Shown: positions 39,024 to 47,440, counted from the first letter of the stretch. The stretch is 64,000 nucleotides of DNA from Pseudomonas sp. B28(2017) (GCF_002113025.1 NZ_NEJH01000003.1:124001-188000); one strand, 5' to 3'. Program-made: numbers and translations. The notes: generated from the sequence alone by a model not told the origin.

Positions 39024-39155
39024 GGGGGCTGCCTTGCTCCTGAAGATTCAATGCTTAACAGACCATGTTCCGTGCAGAATGTCGCTAATTAATTGGCCCA
39101 TGAACCGAAGCGTGCGGCCGACGTCTAACGGCCACTACTGATCAGGAGTTACTCG

Positions 39156-39677
39156 ATGAACGTTCGTCTGCTGGGTTTGGCCATGGCATTTGGGTTGGCA
39201 CTTCCTGTGGCGGCTCACGCGCAAATGTTGCAACCAGGATTGTGGGAGCTGACCACGAGCAACATGAAGGTCGATGAGCAGAATATGCCGGACCTGCAAT
39301 TGATCCTGGGTCAGCTTCAGAGCCAGATGACCCCTGAGCAGCGCGCACAGCTGGAAAAGCAGGGCATCACCATGGGGGGCAAAGGGATCCGGGCGTGCCT
39401 GACCCCGGAGCAGGTCAAGACCGATAACATTCCGCTGACCGATCCGCAGTCGGGCTGCAAGCAGGAAATCACCGACCGCTCCGGCAATCAGTGGAAATTC
39501 CGCTTCAGCTGCCCGAGAGCCCAGGGTGCGGGCGTGGCGACATTCGTCAGTGATCGCGAATTCACCACCAAGGTCAACGGGACGTTCAATGCCACCGGCA
39601 TTCAGCAGAAAGGCAGCCTCGAATCCCGCGCCGTCTGGTTGGGGCAGGATTGCGGCACGGTGAAGCCAAGAGCCTAA
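39156..39677 (+). CDS. DUF3617 family exported protein
   Basis: A 173-residue protein with a signal peptide (MNVRLLGLAMAFGLALPVAA, cleavage near AHA-Q). The mature part starts MLQPGLWELTTSNMKV, typical of DUF3617, and has four Cys (CLTPEQ, GCKQ, SCPRAQ, DCGTV) likely forming two disulfides in the periplasm. The function of the family is unknown. It is a single-gene unit followed by REP sequences. Confidence 0.85.
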   Translation: MNVRLLGLAMAFGLALPVAAHAQMLQPGLWELTTSNMKVDEQNMPDLQLILGQLQSQMTPEQRAQLEKQGITMGGKGIRACLTPEQVKTDNIPLTDPQSGCKQEITDRSGNQWKFRFSCPRAQGAGVATFVSDREFTTKVNGTFNATGIQQKGSLESRAVWLGQDCGTVKPRA

Positions 39678-39680
39678 AAG

Positions 39681-39780
39681 CTTCGTCGGAACGCCGCCCG
39701 GAGCCGGCTCGCTCCCACAGGTGATTGGTGATTGACACACAATCAATGTGGGGACGAGCCTGCTTGCGAAAGCGTCCCCA
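39681..39780. repeat. REPIN-like REP pair
   Basis: CGTCGGAACGCCGCCCGGAG near 39684 with GCCGGCTCGCTCCCACA faces TGTGGGGACGAGCCTGC near 39747 in inverted orientation; the second arm is diverged (GCTTGCGAAAGCG). Confidence 0.7.
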
Positions 39781-39788
39781 CTGCCTGC

Positions 39789-39853
39789 CTAGGGGGCGAC
39801 TCAACCATTCACACGCCCCCTAGATCCCCGGCCGACTCAACCATTCACACGCC
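39789..39853. repeat. 21-bp direct repeat with hairpin at the ThrRS-like 3' end
   Basis: CGACTCAACCATTCACACGCC occurs at 39797-39817 and again at 39833-39853; the second copy is inside the ThrRS-like gene. The first copy is embedded in a stem CTAGGGGGCG / CGCCCCCTAG (39789-39823) that may serve as the operon terminator. It looks like a local duplication of the gene end. Confidence 0.6.
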
Positions 39854-40698
39854 GCCTCGACGGCCATCCGGCCAAAATCCTCCCCTGTGCGACTGCGCAC
39901 ACTGACAAAGCCCCCAGCCTGTTCTTTTTCGCCAACCACCAGCAGGTACGGCACGGTCTGGCTGTGCTGGCGAATCTTGTAGCCGACCTTTTCGTTACGC
40001 AGGTCGGCCTTGGCACGCACGCCCCGTTGGCGCAAGGATTCGGTCACCGCTTGTGCATAGGTCGCCTGGCGGTCATCCATGCTCACAACGACCACATGGG
40101 GTGGAACGCGCCAGTGTTGCAGTTCCTGGTGGCTGGACCAGCATGTGCCGTAGATTCGTTGTTGTAACGTTCCGCTGATGTGATCGAGGGCAAACGCCTG
40201 CAAGACTTTGGTGGTGGGGACGTGCGGTCCATGGCTCTGGTATTCGGTGTCTCCCAGGCGGTACAGCGACATTTTTTCTTGCGGTAGCCGACGCCGGATC
40301 GAGTGATTGGTCGCGGCCAGCGATTGCATGCGCGCCTCGATGAGGGGCAGGTCCGCCGGAGTCAGCGGACGCTCGACTGAGAACTCGTAAAAGAAACCGT
40401 CGCCCAATTCCTTTCCCGCGCGCATTTGCGCATGTGGGTGCAGTTGCTTGACCGCCATGGCCAGCATCAATGCACAGGAGCGGCGCAGGATCTCCAGGCC
40501 GTCCGGCTCCCTGGGGGTGACAATGCTGACCCGGGCATCCGCCTCGATCATGTATTCGCAGTCCACCAGTACACCATCGACTCGGCCCGCTACGGCCGCG
40601 CTGGCCAGTTCGGGGCCGATGCTGGCGGCTACTTCGTGCACGGACAGCGGCTGGTCGTACTCACGCAATGAACCATCGGGCAGGGTGATCTGGATCAT
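39820..40698 (-). CDS. ThrRS-like protein lacking the catalytic core
   Basis: A 292-residue threonyl-tRNA synthetase relative, less than half the usual 640. Residues 1-62 are the TGS domain (MIQITLPDGSLREYDQPLSV). The editing domain follows, but its metal/editing residues are changed: the ThrRS HSCAHLLGH is here RSCALMLAM, and the Cys before RGPHVP is lost (YQSHGPHVP). After LQRIYGTCW the text jumps to QHWRVPPHVVVVSMDDRQAT, the anticodon-binding domain, which is complete (VRAKADLRNEKVGYKIRQHS). The class II catalytic core with its zinc ligands is absent. The frame is intact with no stop. It lies last in the folE2-znu-carbonic anhydrase operon, where full-length ThrRS paralogues occur in Zur regulons. 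It cannot charge tRNA; it may be decaying or a tRNA/mRNA-binding regulator. Confidence 0.8.
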   Translation of the reverse strand: MIQITLPDGSLREYDQPLSVHEVAASIGPELASAAVAGRVDGVLVDCEYMIEADARVSIVTPREPDGLEILRRSCALMLAMAVKQLHPHAQMRAGKELGDGFFYEFSVERPLTPADLPLIEARMQSLAATNHSIRRRLPQEKMSLYRLGDTEYQSHGPHVPTTKVLQAFALDHISGTLQQRIYGTCWSSHQELQHWRVPPHVVVVSMDDRQATYAQAVTESLRQRGVRAKADLRNEKVGYKIRQHSQTVPYLLVVGEKEQAGGFVSVRSRTGEDFGRMAVEAACEWLSRPGI

Positions 40699-40729
40699 GG
40701 TCGGCGTACTCTGGTGCTTCTAACGAGCG

Positions 40730-40891
40730 TTATCGCATAAACCGTAGGGGTGCTGTCATTAAAACGTTTGTCGTGCCAGGCAATTTGTCCTGACGTGATG
40801 GCTGGTTTTGGCCACCAGTGTGGTGATCGGCAAAATCTGTTGCGCGACCTGCTCCAGCAGCGCGGGCATTGCGAATCAGTACGCTGCTCAT
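40730..40891 (-). pseudogene. Dihydroorotase (pyrQ-type) stub
   Basis: Two bases after the carbonic anhydrase stop an ATG opens MSSVLIRNARAAGAGRATD, whose first ten residues are the typical start of Zur-regulated dihydroorotase paralogues (SSVLIRNARIVNEG). After residue 10 the resemblance ends and the frame closes after 53 residues. In other pseudomonads a complete dihydroorotase gene stands next to this carbonic anhydrase. Nearly all of it has been deleted here, leaving the start codon and leader. Confidence 0.55.
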
Positions 40892-40893
40892 GG

Positions 40894-41454
40894 TCAGAAC
40901 TCGTTTTGCAGGGCTTTGTAGCCGCGCACCAGATCGACGTTGGTGCGCGCTACGTCTTCGGAAAACTCCGAGGCACTCACGCTCACCGGCGGATATTGCG
41001 AGAGGTCGGTGTTGGGACCAATCCGCGTGGTAGAAGGCACGTAGAAGGCTGCAGGCAGGTCACGTCCATCAACCACCGAGTTGTGCCGTACCACGCAACC
41101 GTCACCGACCACGCAGTTGAACAGCACGCTGTTGAAGCCTACGAACACTCGATTGCCGACGGTGCAAGGGCCATGCACGATCGAGCGGTGGGCGATGGAA
41201 CTGAATTCGCCAATGGTCACCGCCGCACCGGATTTGGAGTGGATCACCACGCCGTCCTGGATGTTCGAGTTGGCGCCGATGGTGATCGGTTGCATGTAGC
41301 CTGTGTCATCGACTTCGTCAGCGCGTATCACCGCGTAGGGACCGACGAAGACGTTCTCGCCGATCACCACTTTGCCGCAGATGATCGCCGTCTTGTCGAC
41401 GTAGGCCGACTCGGCAATCAGCGGTAAATCGCCGGAAGGATTCTTGCGGATCAT
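40894..41454 (-). CDS. Gamma-class carbonic anhydrase family protein
   Basis: A 186-residue left-handed beta-helix protein. Hexapeptide-type turns run through IICGKVVIGENVFVGPYAVI and on; three His (H72 in VVIHSKSG, H89 and H94 in SIAHRSIVHG) stand at the metal-ligand positions of gamma-carbonic anhydrases. Gamma enzymes can use iron or cobalt instead of zinc, so the gene fits a zinc-sparing set. Its start overlaps the znuA-like stop (ATGA), so it belongs to the folE2-znu operon. Confidence 0.9.
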   Translation of the reverse strand: MIRKNPSGDLPLIAESAYVDKTAIICGKVVIGENVFVGPYAVIRADEVDDTGYMQPITIGANSNIQDGVVIHSKSGAAVTIGEFSSIAHRSIVHGPCTVGNRVFVGFNSVLFNCVVGDGCVVRHNSVVDGRDLPAAFYVPSTTRIGPNTDLSQYPPVSVSASEFSEDVARTNVDLVRGYKALQNEF

Positions 41455-42326
41455 GGCTTGCTCAACGCGTTGTACAGGGTGTTGAGGTTGTATTCGAACA
41501 ACCCGGTGAAGGTGCTGGCCGGACCGCTCGCGGCAAGGGCATCGGAGTACAGCGTGCCGCCGATCCGCGCGCCGCTTTCTTCGGCGATCTGCTTGAGCAG
41601 GCGCGCGTCCTTGATGTTTTCCATGAACACCGCCTTGACCTTGGCCTGACGAATCTGGGTGATCAGTGCGGCCACCTCGGCGGCTGAAGGTTCGCGCTCG
41701 GTGGACAGGCCTTGAGGCGCCATGAACTCGATGCCGTAGGCTTGGCCGAGATAACCGAAGGCATCATGGGACGTCACGATCTTGCGGTTGCCCGCTGGCA
41801 GTGAGCCGAGTTTGGCCTTGGCTTCGGCGAGCAGGGCGTAGACCTGTTTCAGGTACGCCTGACTGTTGCGCTCATAGTCGGCGGTGTTCGCCGGGTCAGC
41901 GGCGATCAGCGCCTTGGTGATGTTGGCGATGTACAGCTCGGTGTTCGCCAGGTTATGCCAGGCATGCGGGTCGGGAACGGTTTCGCCGTCTTCATCCAGG
42001 CTACGCGGTATGACACCGTGGCTCGCGCTGATGACCGGCGCCGAGGTCTCGGTGCTGGTCACAAGGCGATCCAGCCAGGGTTCGAAACCCAGGCCGTTCT
42101 TGATGATGAGCCTGGCTTTGAGCAGCGCTTTGGCGTCGTCCGGTGTCGGCTCGTAGGTGTGGGCATCGGCGTCCGGGCCGACCATGTTGGTGATCTGGAT
42201 GTGATCCTTGCCGACCTGACGGGTCATGTCAGCAAGGATGCTGAAGCTGGTGACCACCTGAAGTTTTTCAGCAGCAGACAGCGACATCGACACCATCAAA
42301 CTGAACAGCACGAGTAAAGCGCGCAT
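41451..42326 (-). CDS. znuA: Zinc ABC transporter substrate-binding protein (ZnuA/TroA type)
   Basis: Periplasmic metal-binding protein of 291 residues. The signal peptide is MRALLVLFSLMVSMSLSAA-EK. Family text: VVTSFSILADMTRQVG, GPDADAHTYEPTPDDAKAL (metal-ligand His), DPHAWHNL (His), and VTSHDAFGYLGQAYG (His/Asp). It lacks the long His-rich loop of the main ZnuA, so this is the second zinc system common in fluorescent pseudomonads; related proteins can also bind Mn. I use ATG 42326 after GAGG. Permease and ATPase genes precede it in the same operon. Confidence 0.88.
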   Translation of the reverse strand: MRALLVLFSLMVSMSLSAAEKLQVVTSFSILADMTRQVGKDHIQITNMVGPDADAHTYEPTPDDAKALLKARLIIKNGLGFEPWLDRLVTSTETSAPVISASHGVIPRSLDEDGETVPDPHAWHNLANTELYIANITKALIAADPANTADYERNSQAYLKQVYALLAEAKAKLGSLPAGNRKIVTSHDAFGYLGQAYGIEFMAPQGLSTEREPSAAEVAALITQIRQAKVKAVFMENIKDARLLKQIAEESGARIGGTLYSDALAASGPASTFTGLFEYNLNTLYNALSKP

Positions 42327-42337
42327 CGGGTAACACC

Positions 42338-43204
42338 TCATTGGGATGTGAGCAAAGGCGGGCGGCGCAGCAAGCCGTGCACCGGTCCGAACACCACGGA
42401 CAACAGATACCCGGCGCCCGCGACCAACACGATTGCCGGCCCACTGGGCAGCGAGTAGTAGAACGAGACCAACAGGCCGAGCCACACCGAGAGGCTGCCG
42501 AGTAAAGCGGCGACGATGATCAGTACCGGCAAACGGCGACTCCAGAAACGCGCCGCAGCGGCAGGCAACATCATCAAGCCGACCACCATCAATGCACCGA
42601 TCGCCTGGAAACCGATGACCAGGTTCAACACCACCAGTGTCAGGAACACGCCGTGGGCCAGTGGACCGAGTCGGCTGACGGTTTGCAGAAAAAGCGGGTC
42701 GAGGGTGTCGAGCAGCAGTGGTCTGTAGATCAATGCCATGGCCATCAGACTCAGGCCCGAAACCCAAAGCATGCCGGTCAAGGTTGGGCCATCGACCGCC
42801 AGCGCCGAGCCAAACAGCAGGTGCAACAGGTCAAGGCGTTTGCCGGCGATGCCGAGAATCAGTACGCCACTGGCCAGGGAAATCGGGTAAATCGCCGCGA
42901 GGCTGGCGTCCTCTCGCAAGCCGGTGCGTCGCGTGATCCAGGCGGCAAGGCCCGCCATACTCAGGCCGGCTCCGAGGCCACCGATGGTCAACGCCGGGAG
43001 GCTCAACCCGGCAAACCAGAAACCCAGCGCAGCACCGGGAAGAATGCCGTGGGCGACGGCATCGCCGATCAGGCTCATGCGCCTGAGGATCAGGAACACC
43101 CCCAAAGGCGCCGTGCTGCATGCCAGGACCAAACCGCCGAGCAGCGCCCGACGCATGAAGACGAATTCATGGAACGGTTGCCAGAGATGCGCTGCAGCGA
43201 TCAT
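42338..43204 (-). CDS. znuB: Zinc ABC transporter permease
   Basis: A 288-residue integral membrane protein of the ABC-3 family (ZnuB/TroC type), with eight or so hydrophobic helices: FMRRALLGGLVLACSTAPLG at the start, SLIGDAVAHGILPGAALGF, and GFQAIGALMVVGLMMLPAAA near the end. The start at 43204 overlaps the ATPase stop (ATGA). It transports the metal delivered by the adjacent ZnuA-like protein. Confidence 0.9.
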   Translation of the reverse strand: MIAAAHLWQPFHEFVFMRRALLGGLVLACSTAPLGVFLILRRMSLIGDAVAHGILPGAALGFWFAGLSLPALTIGGLGAGLSMAGLAAWITRRTGLREDASLAAIYPISLASGVLILGIAGKRLDLLHLLFGSALAVDGPTLTGMLWVSGLSLMAMALIYRPLLLDTLDPLFLQTVSRLGPLAHGVFLTLVVLNLVIGFQAIGALMVVGLMMLPAAAARFWSRRLPVLIIVAALLGSLSVWLGLLVSFYYSLPSGPAIVLVAGAGYLLSVVFGPVHGLLRRPPLLTSQ

Positions 43205-43872
43205 CAGGCCACCTGCGATGGAGGTTGTTGGCGGATCAGCTCGGCGCTCGGGCCGAATACACAACCGCTGCTTTTGATCAGCAATGTGTGTGGGATGTGC
43301 TCGCGGACAGCGGCGAGGTCGTGGCACACGATCATCAGCGTCCGGCCTTCGAGGTGCCACTGATGTATGTGTTTCCAGAGCAATGCCTGGCCAAGTTCAT
43401 CGAGGGCCGCGTGGGGTTCATCGAGCAACAGCAAGGGCGCTTCGGTCAGGCTTAATCGGGCGAGCAGGGCGCGTTGCAATTCACCGCCGGAGAGGGCCAT
43501 CAAGGGGCGATTTTCCAGTCCGTTCAGGCACCAGTTTTCAAGGACGGTTGCCAATCGTTGGTTGCGGATTTCCGCTGATTGTCTGTTGCCCCAGAAACCG
43601 GCGGCGACCAATGCTTGAAGGCTGATCGGGAATTGCCTGTCCAGGTGTTGTTGCTGAGGCAGGAACGACACACCGCCCCTGCGTGGAACACCCAGGCTTA
43701 CCTTTCCGGCCAGAGGTTTCTGCAGGCCAGCGATGACCTTCAACAGACTGCTTTTCCCGGAACCGTTCGCACCGATGATGGCGGTCAGGCTGCCCTTCGG
43801 CAGTTCGAAGTCCAGCGCCGGTGTGAGTGGCTGTCCCGGTGCGCCCCAGCGCAAGGCGTGGCAACCAATCAT
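43204..43872 (-). CDS. znuC: Zinc ABC transporter ATP-binding protein
   Basis: A 222-residue ABC ATPase energising the metal importer. Walker A GANGSGKSSL, signature LSGGELQRALLARL, Walker B LLLLDEPHAALD and the His switch MIVCHDLAAV are complete. It overlaps the folE2 stop by four bases and the permease start by three, so folE2, the transporter and the carbonic anhydrase are one transcript under the Zur-type box at 44797. Confidence 0.92.
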   Translation of the reverse strand: MIGCHALRWGAPGQPLTPALDFELPKGSLTAIIGANGSGKSSLLKVIAGLQKPLAGKVSLGVPRRGGVSFLPQQQHLDRQFPISLQALVAAGFWGNRQSAEIRNQRLATVLENWCLNGLENRPLMALSGGELQRALLARLSLTEAPLLLLDEPHAALDELGQALLWKHIHQWHLEGRTLMIVCHDLAAVREHIPHTLLIKSSGCVFGPSAELIRQQPPSQVA

Positions 43873-44765
43873 GCGGCCTCCCAGTTGAACCGGCTTTCGG
43901 CTACGGCGTCATGGGCGTGCAGGCTTTCGGCGTGGATCACACGAATGTGGAAGGCATTGATGCCTGTGGAACGTTTCAGGGCCAGATTCAAACGGCGTGC
44001 GGCGTCTTCACAGAACATCAGGTTCTGACCATTGGCCAGGGCGAAGGCTTGTTCGTCGGCGCGTTTAACCGCTGTTTGGACGGCTGTGCCGAGTGCGGCT
44101 TCGGCGTCGTTGATGACGGCGATCAGAGGCAATTCATCCAGAAAATCAGCCAGCCGTACGCACAACTTTGCGCTGCTGCGTTGGCTGTGAGGTGTGGCGA
44201 CGATGCCGTTTGTGGAGCCGAGCCACGCTAAAACGTCAGCATGTTGCAGCGGCTTGTTGGCGAAATCATCTACGAATTGCTGCTGAATCAACTGTCGAGA
44301 AAGGGCCGCGGAGCACGGACAGGTTGAGGAATAAGGCAGGTCGATTTTTAGTTCCACGTGGAACATCGCGTTTTTCAAACGCGCTTCGATGCTCACCGGA
44401 TAACTTTTCCAGCCCGCCAATGGGCTGATCAACGCAGGCCTTTTCAGCAGCATATCGGCGTGAATGGTTAAGTGAGCGCTGCTGGACAGCCCTTCGTGGC
44501 TCTCAAGAAAGCGCTGCAAAACCCGCCGCAATAAGGCCGGTGAAAGGTTTTCCTGCTCCAACAACTCAAGCGCCAGGTAGAGCCGTGACATGTGAATGCC
44601 GCGCGCATTGCCATCGTCGAGGCTCACGCCGGCATCGGCCTTTGCATGCAATCGTTGGCCATCAAACAAAACAGGAAGAGCAATGCCGCACATGCCCACC
44701 CACTCCAGTGGCAGGGCTTGGCGTGAGGCCTGCGCGGCGATATCCGGCAGAGTCAGCGCATTCAT
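43869..44765 (-). CDS. folE2: GTP cyclohydrolase FolE2 (zinc-independent type IB)
   Basis: Makes dihydroneopterin triphosphate from GTP, first step of folate synthesis. FolE2 works with metals other than zinc and substitutes for the zinc enzyme FolE under starvation. The 298-residue product starts MNALTLPDIAAQASRQALPL and has the family text WVGMCGIALPV, FHVELKIDLPYSSTCPCSAALSRQLIQQ (the Cys-rich active-site segment) and HSQRSSAKLCVRL. It is the first gene of the operon, 32 bases or so from a Zur-type operator shared with the divergent amidase gene. An alternative start adds four residues. Confidence 0.93.
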   Translation of the reverse strand: MNALTLPDIAAQASRQALPLEWVGMCGIALPVLFDGQRLHAKADAGVSLDDGNARGIHMSRLYLALELLEQENLSPALLRRVLQRFLESHEGLSSSAHLTIHADMLLKRPALISPLAGWKSYPVSIEARLKNAMFHVELKIDLPYSSTCPCSAALSRQLIQQQFVDDFANKPLQHADVLAWLGSTNGIVATPHSQRSSAKLCVRLADFLDELPLIAVINDAEAALGTAVQTAVKRADEQAFALANGQNLMFCEDAARRLNLALKRSTGINAFHIRVIHAESLHAHDAVAESRFNWEAA

Positions 44766-44796
44766 GAGCAGGTCCATCGTGGGAGTTGGCTTGGTA

Positions 44797-44811
44797 TGTT
44801 ATAGTATAACA
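44797..44811. promoter_or_regulatory. Zur box between folE2 and the amidase gene
   Basis: TGTTATAGTATAACA is a near-perfect palindrome matching the Zur consensus GTTATANTATAAC. It sits between divergent folE2 and amidase genes and can control both: in zinc-replete cells Zur represses, in starvation both are induced. Confidence 0.85.
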
Positions 44812-44851
44812 GTATAATCGACGATGCCTTTTTCATGAACAGGCTTTCAGC

Positions 44852-45703
44852 ATGCACAGACGCCACTTGCTCAACCTGATTCTGGCCAGCGCGGCCTTCG
44901 CTTTACCCTTCGGCGCGACGGCTGCGCAAATACGTAACGCACGGCTTTGGCGCTCGGATGGAAGGCTCAGGCTGGTGTTCGATCTGAGCGGACCCGTGCA
45001 ATACAAGACCTTCTCGCTGAGTACCCCGGAGCGGCTGATCATCGACCTCAGTGGCGTCAGCCTCAGCGGTGATTTCAGTCAATTGGCCCTGGGCGATTGC
45101 GTGATTCGTTCGATTCGCTCCGGGCATTTCGGCAAGGGCGATACGCGGATCGTCCTCGACCTCAGTGAGCCGGTGCAGCTCAACAGCTTCCTGTTGCCGC
45201 CTCAGGATGGGCAGGGACACCGGCTGGTTCTCGATCTGAAAACTACCGCGGCGTTGTCATCAGCGACTCCGGCAGCGCCTGTAGTGGCCACGGCCAAGCC
45301 CCATCCCATGCGCGACATCATCGTGGTGGTCGACCCTGGTCATGGCGGCAAGGATCCGGGGGCGATCGGGGTCATCCTCGACATGTCGATGAGTGCCACC
45401 GTCGCCGCCAGTCTGGAGCTGGGCAGCACCGTACTCGGTAGCTTGGCGGGTATCACCACGTTGCATCAGAAACGCGTGGAACAGGCAGGATTCGCAGTGT
45501 TGAAGTCGCCTGATGTGCCGTCGATCCTGGTGGAAACCGGCTTCATTTCCAATGCCCGCGACAGTCAGCGGCTGGTGACCGCACGTCATCAGCAGGCGGT
45601 AGCTGACGGCCTGTTCGAAGGCTTGCAGCGCTATTTTCAGAAAAATCCGCCAATCAACAGCTACCTTGCCTGGCAGCAGGCAAAGAAAAACAGGCAGGCC
45701 TAA
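44852..45703 (+). CDS. N-acetylmuramoyl-L-alanine amidase with internal deletion (AmiC-like)
   Basis: A cell-wall amidase paralogue, 283 residues, shorter than the usual 400. Parts seen: a signal segment (MHRRHLLNLILASAAFALPF, ending ATAA), an AMIN domain (about 27-130) and part of the amidase_3 domain. VVVDPGHGGKDPGAIG (159-173, first zinc ligand H164) is joined directly to ILDMSMSATVAASLELG, which normally comes more than 100 residues later, and VETGFISN (E228) is kept. The second zinc ligand (Glu) and the SIHAD motif (His) are missing, so the enzyme is probably inactive. The frame is intact. Zur-type box upstream fits the Zur-regulated amidase of other pseudomonads; the deleted form may be a dead or purely binding protein. 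Confidence 0.8.
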   Translation: MHRRHLLNLILASAAFALPFGATAAQIRNARLWRSDGRLRLVFDLSGPVQYKTFSLSTPERLIIDLSGVSLSGDFSQLALGDCVIRSIRSGHFGKGDTRIVLDLSEPVQLNSFLLPPQDGQGHRLVLDLKTTAALSSATPAAPVVATAKPHPMRDIIVVVDPGHGGKDPGAIGVILDMSMSATVAASLELGSTVLGSLAGITTLHQKRVEQAGFAVLKSPDVPSILVETGFISNARDSQRLVTARHQQAVADGLFEGLQRYFQKNPPINSYLAWQQAKKNRQA

Positions 45704-46077
45704 CAGCCAGCGATCCGGCTGCAGGTGAACCTGGCGCTGCTGCCGCCGGAGCTGGAAAACCGGTTGATCGTGGTCCAGCCGACGCGCTGGTTGTAGCCAA
45801 CCCAGGCCTCGCCATCGGAAGCGATGCCGGTGAAGAACGTAAGCTGGCCGTAGCGGCTGTTGGTCTGCGCCCAATAGCGTTTGCCGGCCCTTTCGAACCC
45901 ACGCAGATAGATTGTGCTTCCGGCGGTGTTGACGCTGTAGGCGTTGCCATCCGCATCCACGCAGGCCAGCAGGTTGGCGCTGCGGGTGCACCTGGCCAGG
46001 CTCGGGACCTGGGCCAGCGTGTCAGCAGCAACCAGCAGGGAAAGTATGATCAATGCGGGTTTAAGGGCGTTGCGCAT
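45700..46077 (-). CDS. Small exported protein of unknown function, Cys-rich
   Basis: A 125-residue predicted secreted protein. I use ATG 46077 (MRNALKPALIILSLLVAADT, cleavage near LAQ-V); ATG 46110, with a fair ribosome site AAGGACAGG, would add eleven residues. The mature part has four Cys (ARC, LACVD, FTCSR and the final C) and short beta-type repeats (YLRGFERAGKRYWAQTNSRY). No family recognised. It is divergent from the zigA gene and a Zur-type box lies between them, so it may be zinc-regulated. Its stop overlaps the end of the convergent amidase gene by four bases. Confidence 0.65.
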   Translation of the reverse strand: MRNALKPALIILSLLVAADTLAQVPSLARCTRSANLLACVDADGNAYSVNTAGSTIYLRGFERAGKRYWAQTNSRYGQLTFFTGIASDGEAWVGYNQRVGWTTINRFSSSGGSSARFTCSRIAGC

Positions 46078-46155
46078 GAGCTTTCTCACGAGGGGAGCGG
46101 CGTTCAGCATCCTGTCCTTTGCCCTGCTGAGCAAGAGGGGATGGTTTGTTTGTTG

Positions 46156-46170
46156 TGTTACAGTATAACA
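46156..46170. promoter_or_regulatory. Zur box upstream of the COG0523 GTPase gene
   Basis: TGTTACAGTATAACA, the same TGTTA-N5-TAACA pattern as the box at 44797, lies about 50 bases before zigA and about 80 bases before the divergent small exported protein. Confidence 0.8.
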
Positions 46171-46219
46171 TTGTGTAAGCCCGACACAGCGACCGGGCAT
46201 CCCTGTGAGGAATATGCAG

Positions 46220-47425
46220 ATGTCCAATCGACTCCCCGTGACCGTTCTCTCCGGCTTTCTTGGTGCCGGAAAAAGTACACTTCTTAATTACATACTACGT
46301 AACCGCGATGGTTTGCGGGTTGCGGTCATCGTCAACGATATGAGCGAAATCAACGTCGATGGCGCCGAAGTCCAGCGCGATGTCAGCCTTAATCGGGCTG
46401 AGGAACGGTTGGTGGAAATGAGTAACGGGTGTATTTGCTGTACGTTACGTGAAGATTTGCTGGAGGAAGTGAGTCAGCTCGCCAGGGAGGGGCGCTTCGA
46501 CTATCTGCTGATCGAGTCCACCGGTATTTCCGAACCGCTGCCGGTGGCGGAAACCTTCACCTTCCGCGATGAACACGGCCAGAGCCTCAACGACATCGCA
46601 CGTCTGGACACCATGGTCACGGTGGTCGATGGCATTAACTTCCTGCTTGATTATCAGGCTGCCGAAAGCCTGGCCTCCCGAGGAGAAACGCTTGGGGAAG
46701 AAGACGAGCGCTCGATTACCGATCTGCTGATTGAGCAGGTCGAGTTCGCCGATGTGATTTTGCTCAGCAAGGTCGACTTGATCAGCAGCCACGAACGCGA
46801 GGAGCTGATCGCCATACTTGAACGGCTCAACGCCCGGGCGGAAATCATTCCGATGGCGATGGGCGAAATCCCTTTGAATAAAATTCTCAACACCGGTCGT
46901 TTTGACTTCGAAAAGGCTGCCGAGGCTCCGGGGTGGTTGCAGGAGCTGCGCGGCGAACACGTGCCGGAAACCGAAGAATACGGTATTGCGTCCAGCGCTT
47001 ACCGGGCTCGGCGGCCGTTCCACCCACAGCGTTTCTTCAACTTCATCGACGGTTCCTGGGACAACGGCAAACTGCTGCGCTCCAAGGGCTTTTTCTGGCT
47101 GGCGAGCAAACACATGGACGCCGGCAGCTGGTCCCAGGCCGGTGGTTTGATGCGCTATGGTTTTGCCGGGCGCTGGTGGCGTTTCGTACCGAAAAGCCAA
47201 TGGCCACAGGACGCGGAAAGTACCGCCGGGATCATGAAAAACTGGTCCGCCGATAGCGGAGATTGTCGCCAGGAACTGGTATTCATCGGCCAGAACATCG
47301 ACTTCACGCAGCTCACGGCTGAACTGGACGCATGTCTGCTGACCGATGAGGAAATGGCGCTGGGCGTAGAGGGCTGGCGTTTGCTGCCTGATCCATTCGG
47401 CCCTTGGTACGAAGAGGCTGCCTGA
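46220..47425 (+). CDS. zigA: COG0523 metallochaperone GTPase (ZigA-type)
   Basis: A 401-residue G3E-family GTPase thought to deliver scarce zinc to client proteins. P-loop GFLGAGKST (12-20), the metal-binding CxCC in [10 protein letters not shown] (C71, C73, C74), [13 protein letters not shown] switch text and NKXD-like SKVDLI. The C-terminal CobW domain holds [12 protein letters not shown]. The start at 46220 (GTGAGG nine bases upstream) fits the family. The Zur box upstream supports induction in zinc starvation. The symbol is assigned by family and place in the zinc island. Confidence 0.85.
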   Translation: MSNRLPVTVLSGFLGAGKSTLLNYILRNRDGLRVAVIVNDMSEINVDGAEVQRDVSLNRAEERLVEMSNGCICCTLREDLLEEVSQLAREGRFDYLLIESTGISEPLPVAETFTFRDEHGQSLNDIARLDTMVTVVDGINFLLDYQAAESLASRGETLGEEDERSITDLLIEQVEFADVILLSKVDLISSHEREELIAILERLNARAEIIPMAMGEIPLNKILNTGRFDFEKAAEAPGWLQELRGEHVPETEEYGIASSAYRARRPFHPQRFFNFIDGSWDNGKLLRSKGFFWLASKHMDAGSWSQAGGLMRYGFAGRWWRFVPKSQWPQDAESTAGIMKNWSADSGDCRQELVFIGQNIDFTQLTAELDACLLTDEEMALGVEGWRLLPDPFGPWYEEAA

Positions 47426-47440
47426 TCTTCTCTTGGTGCT

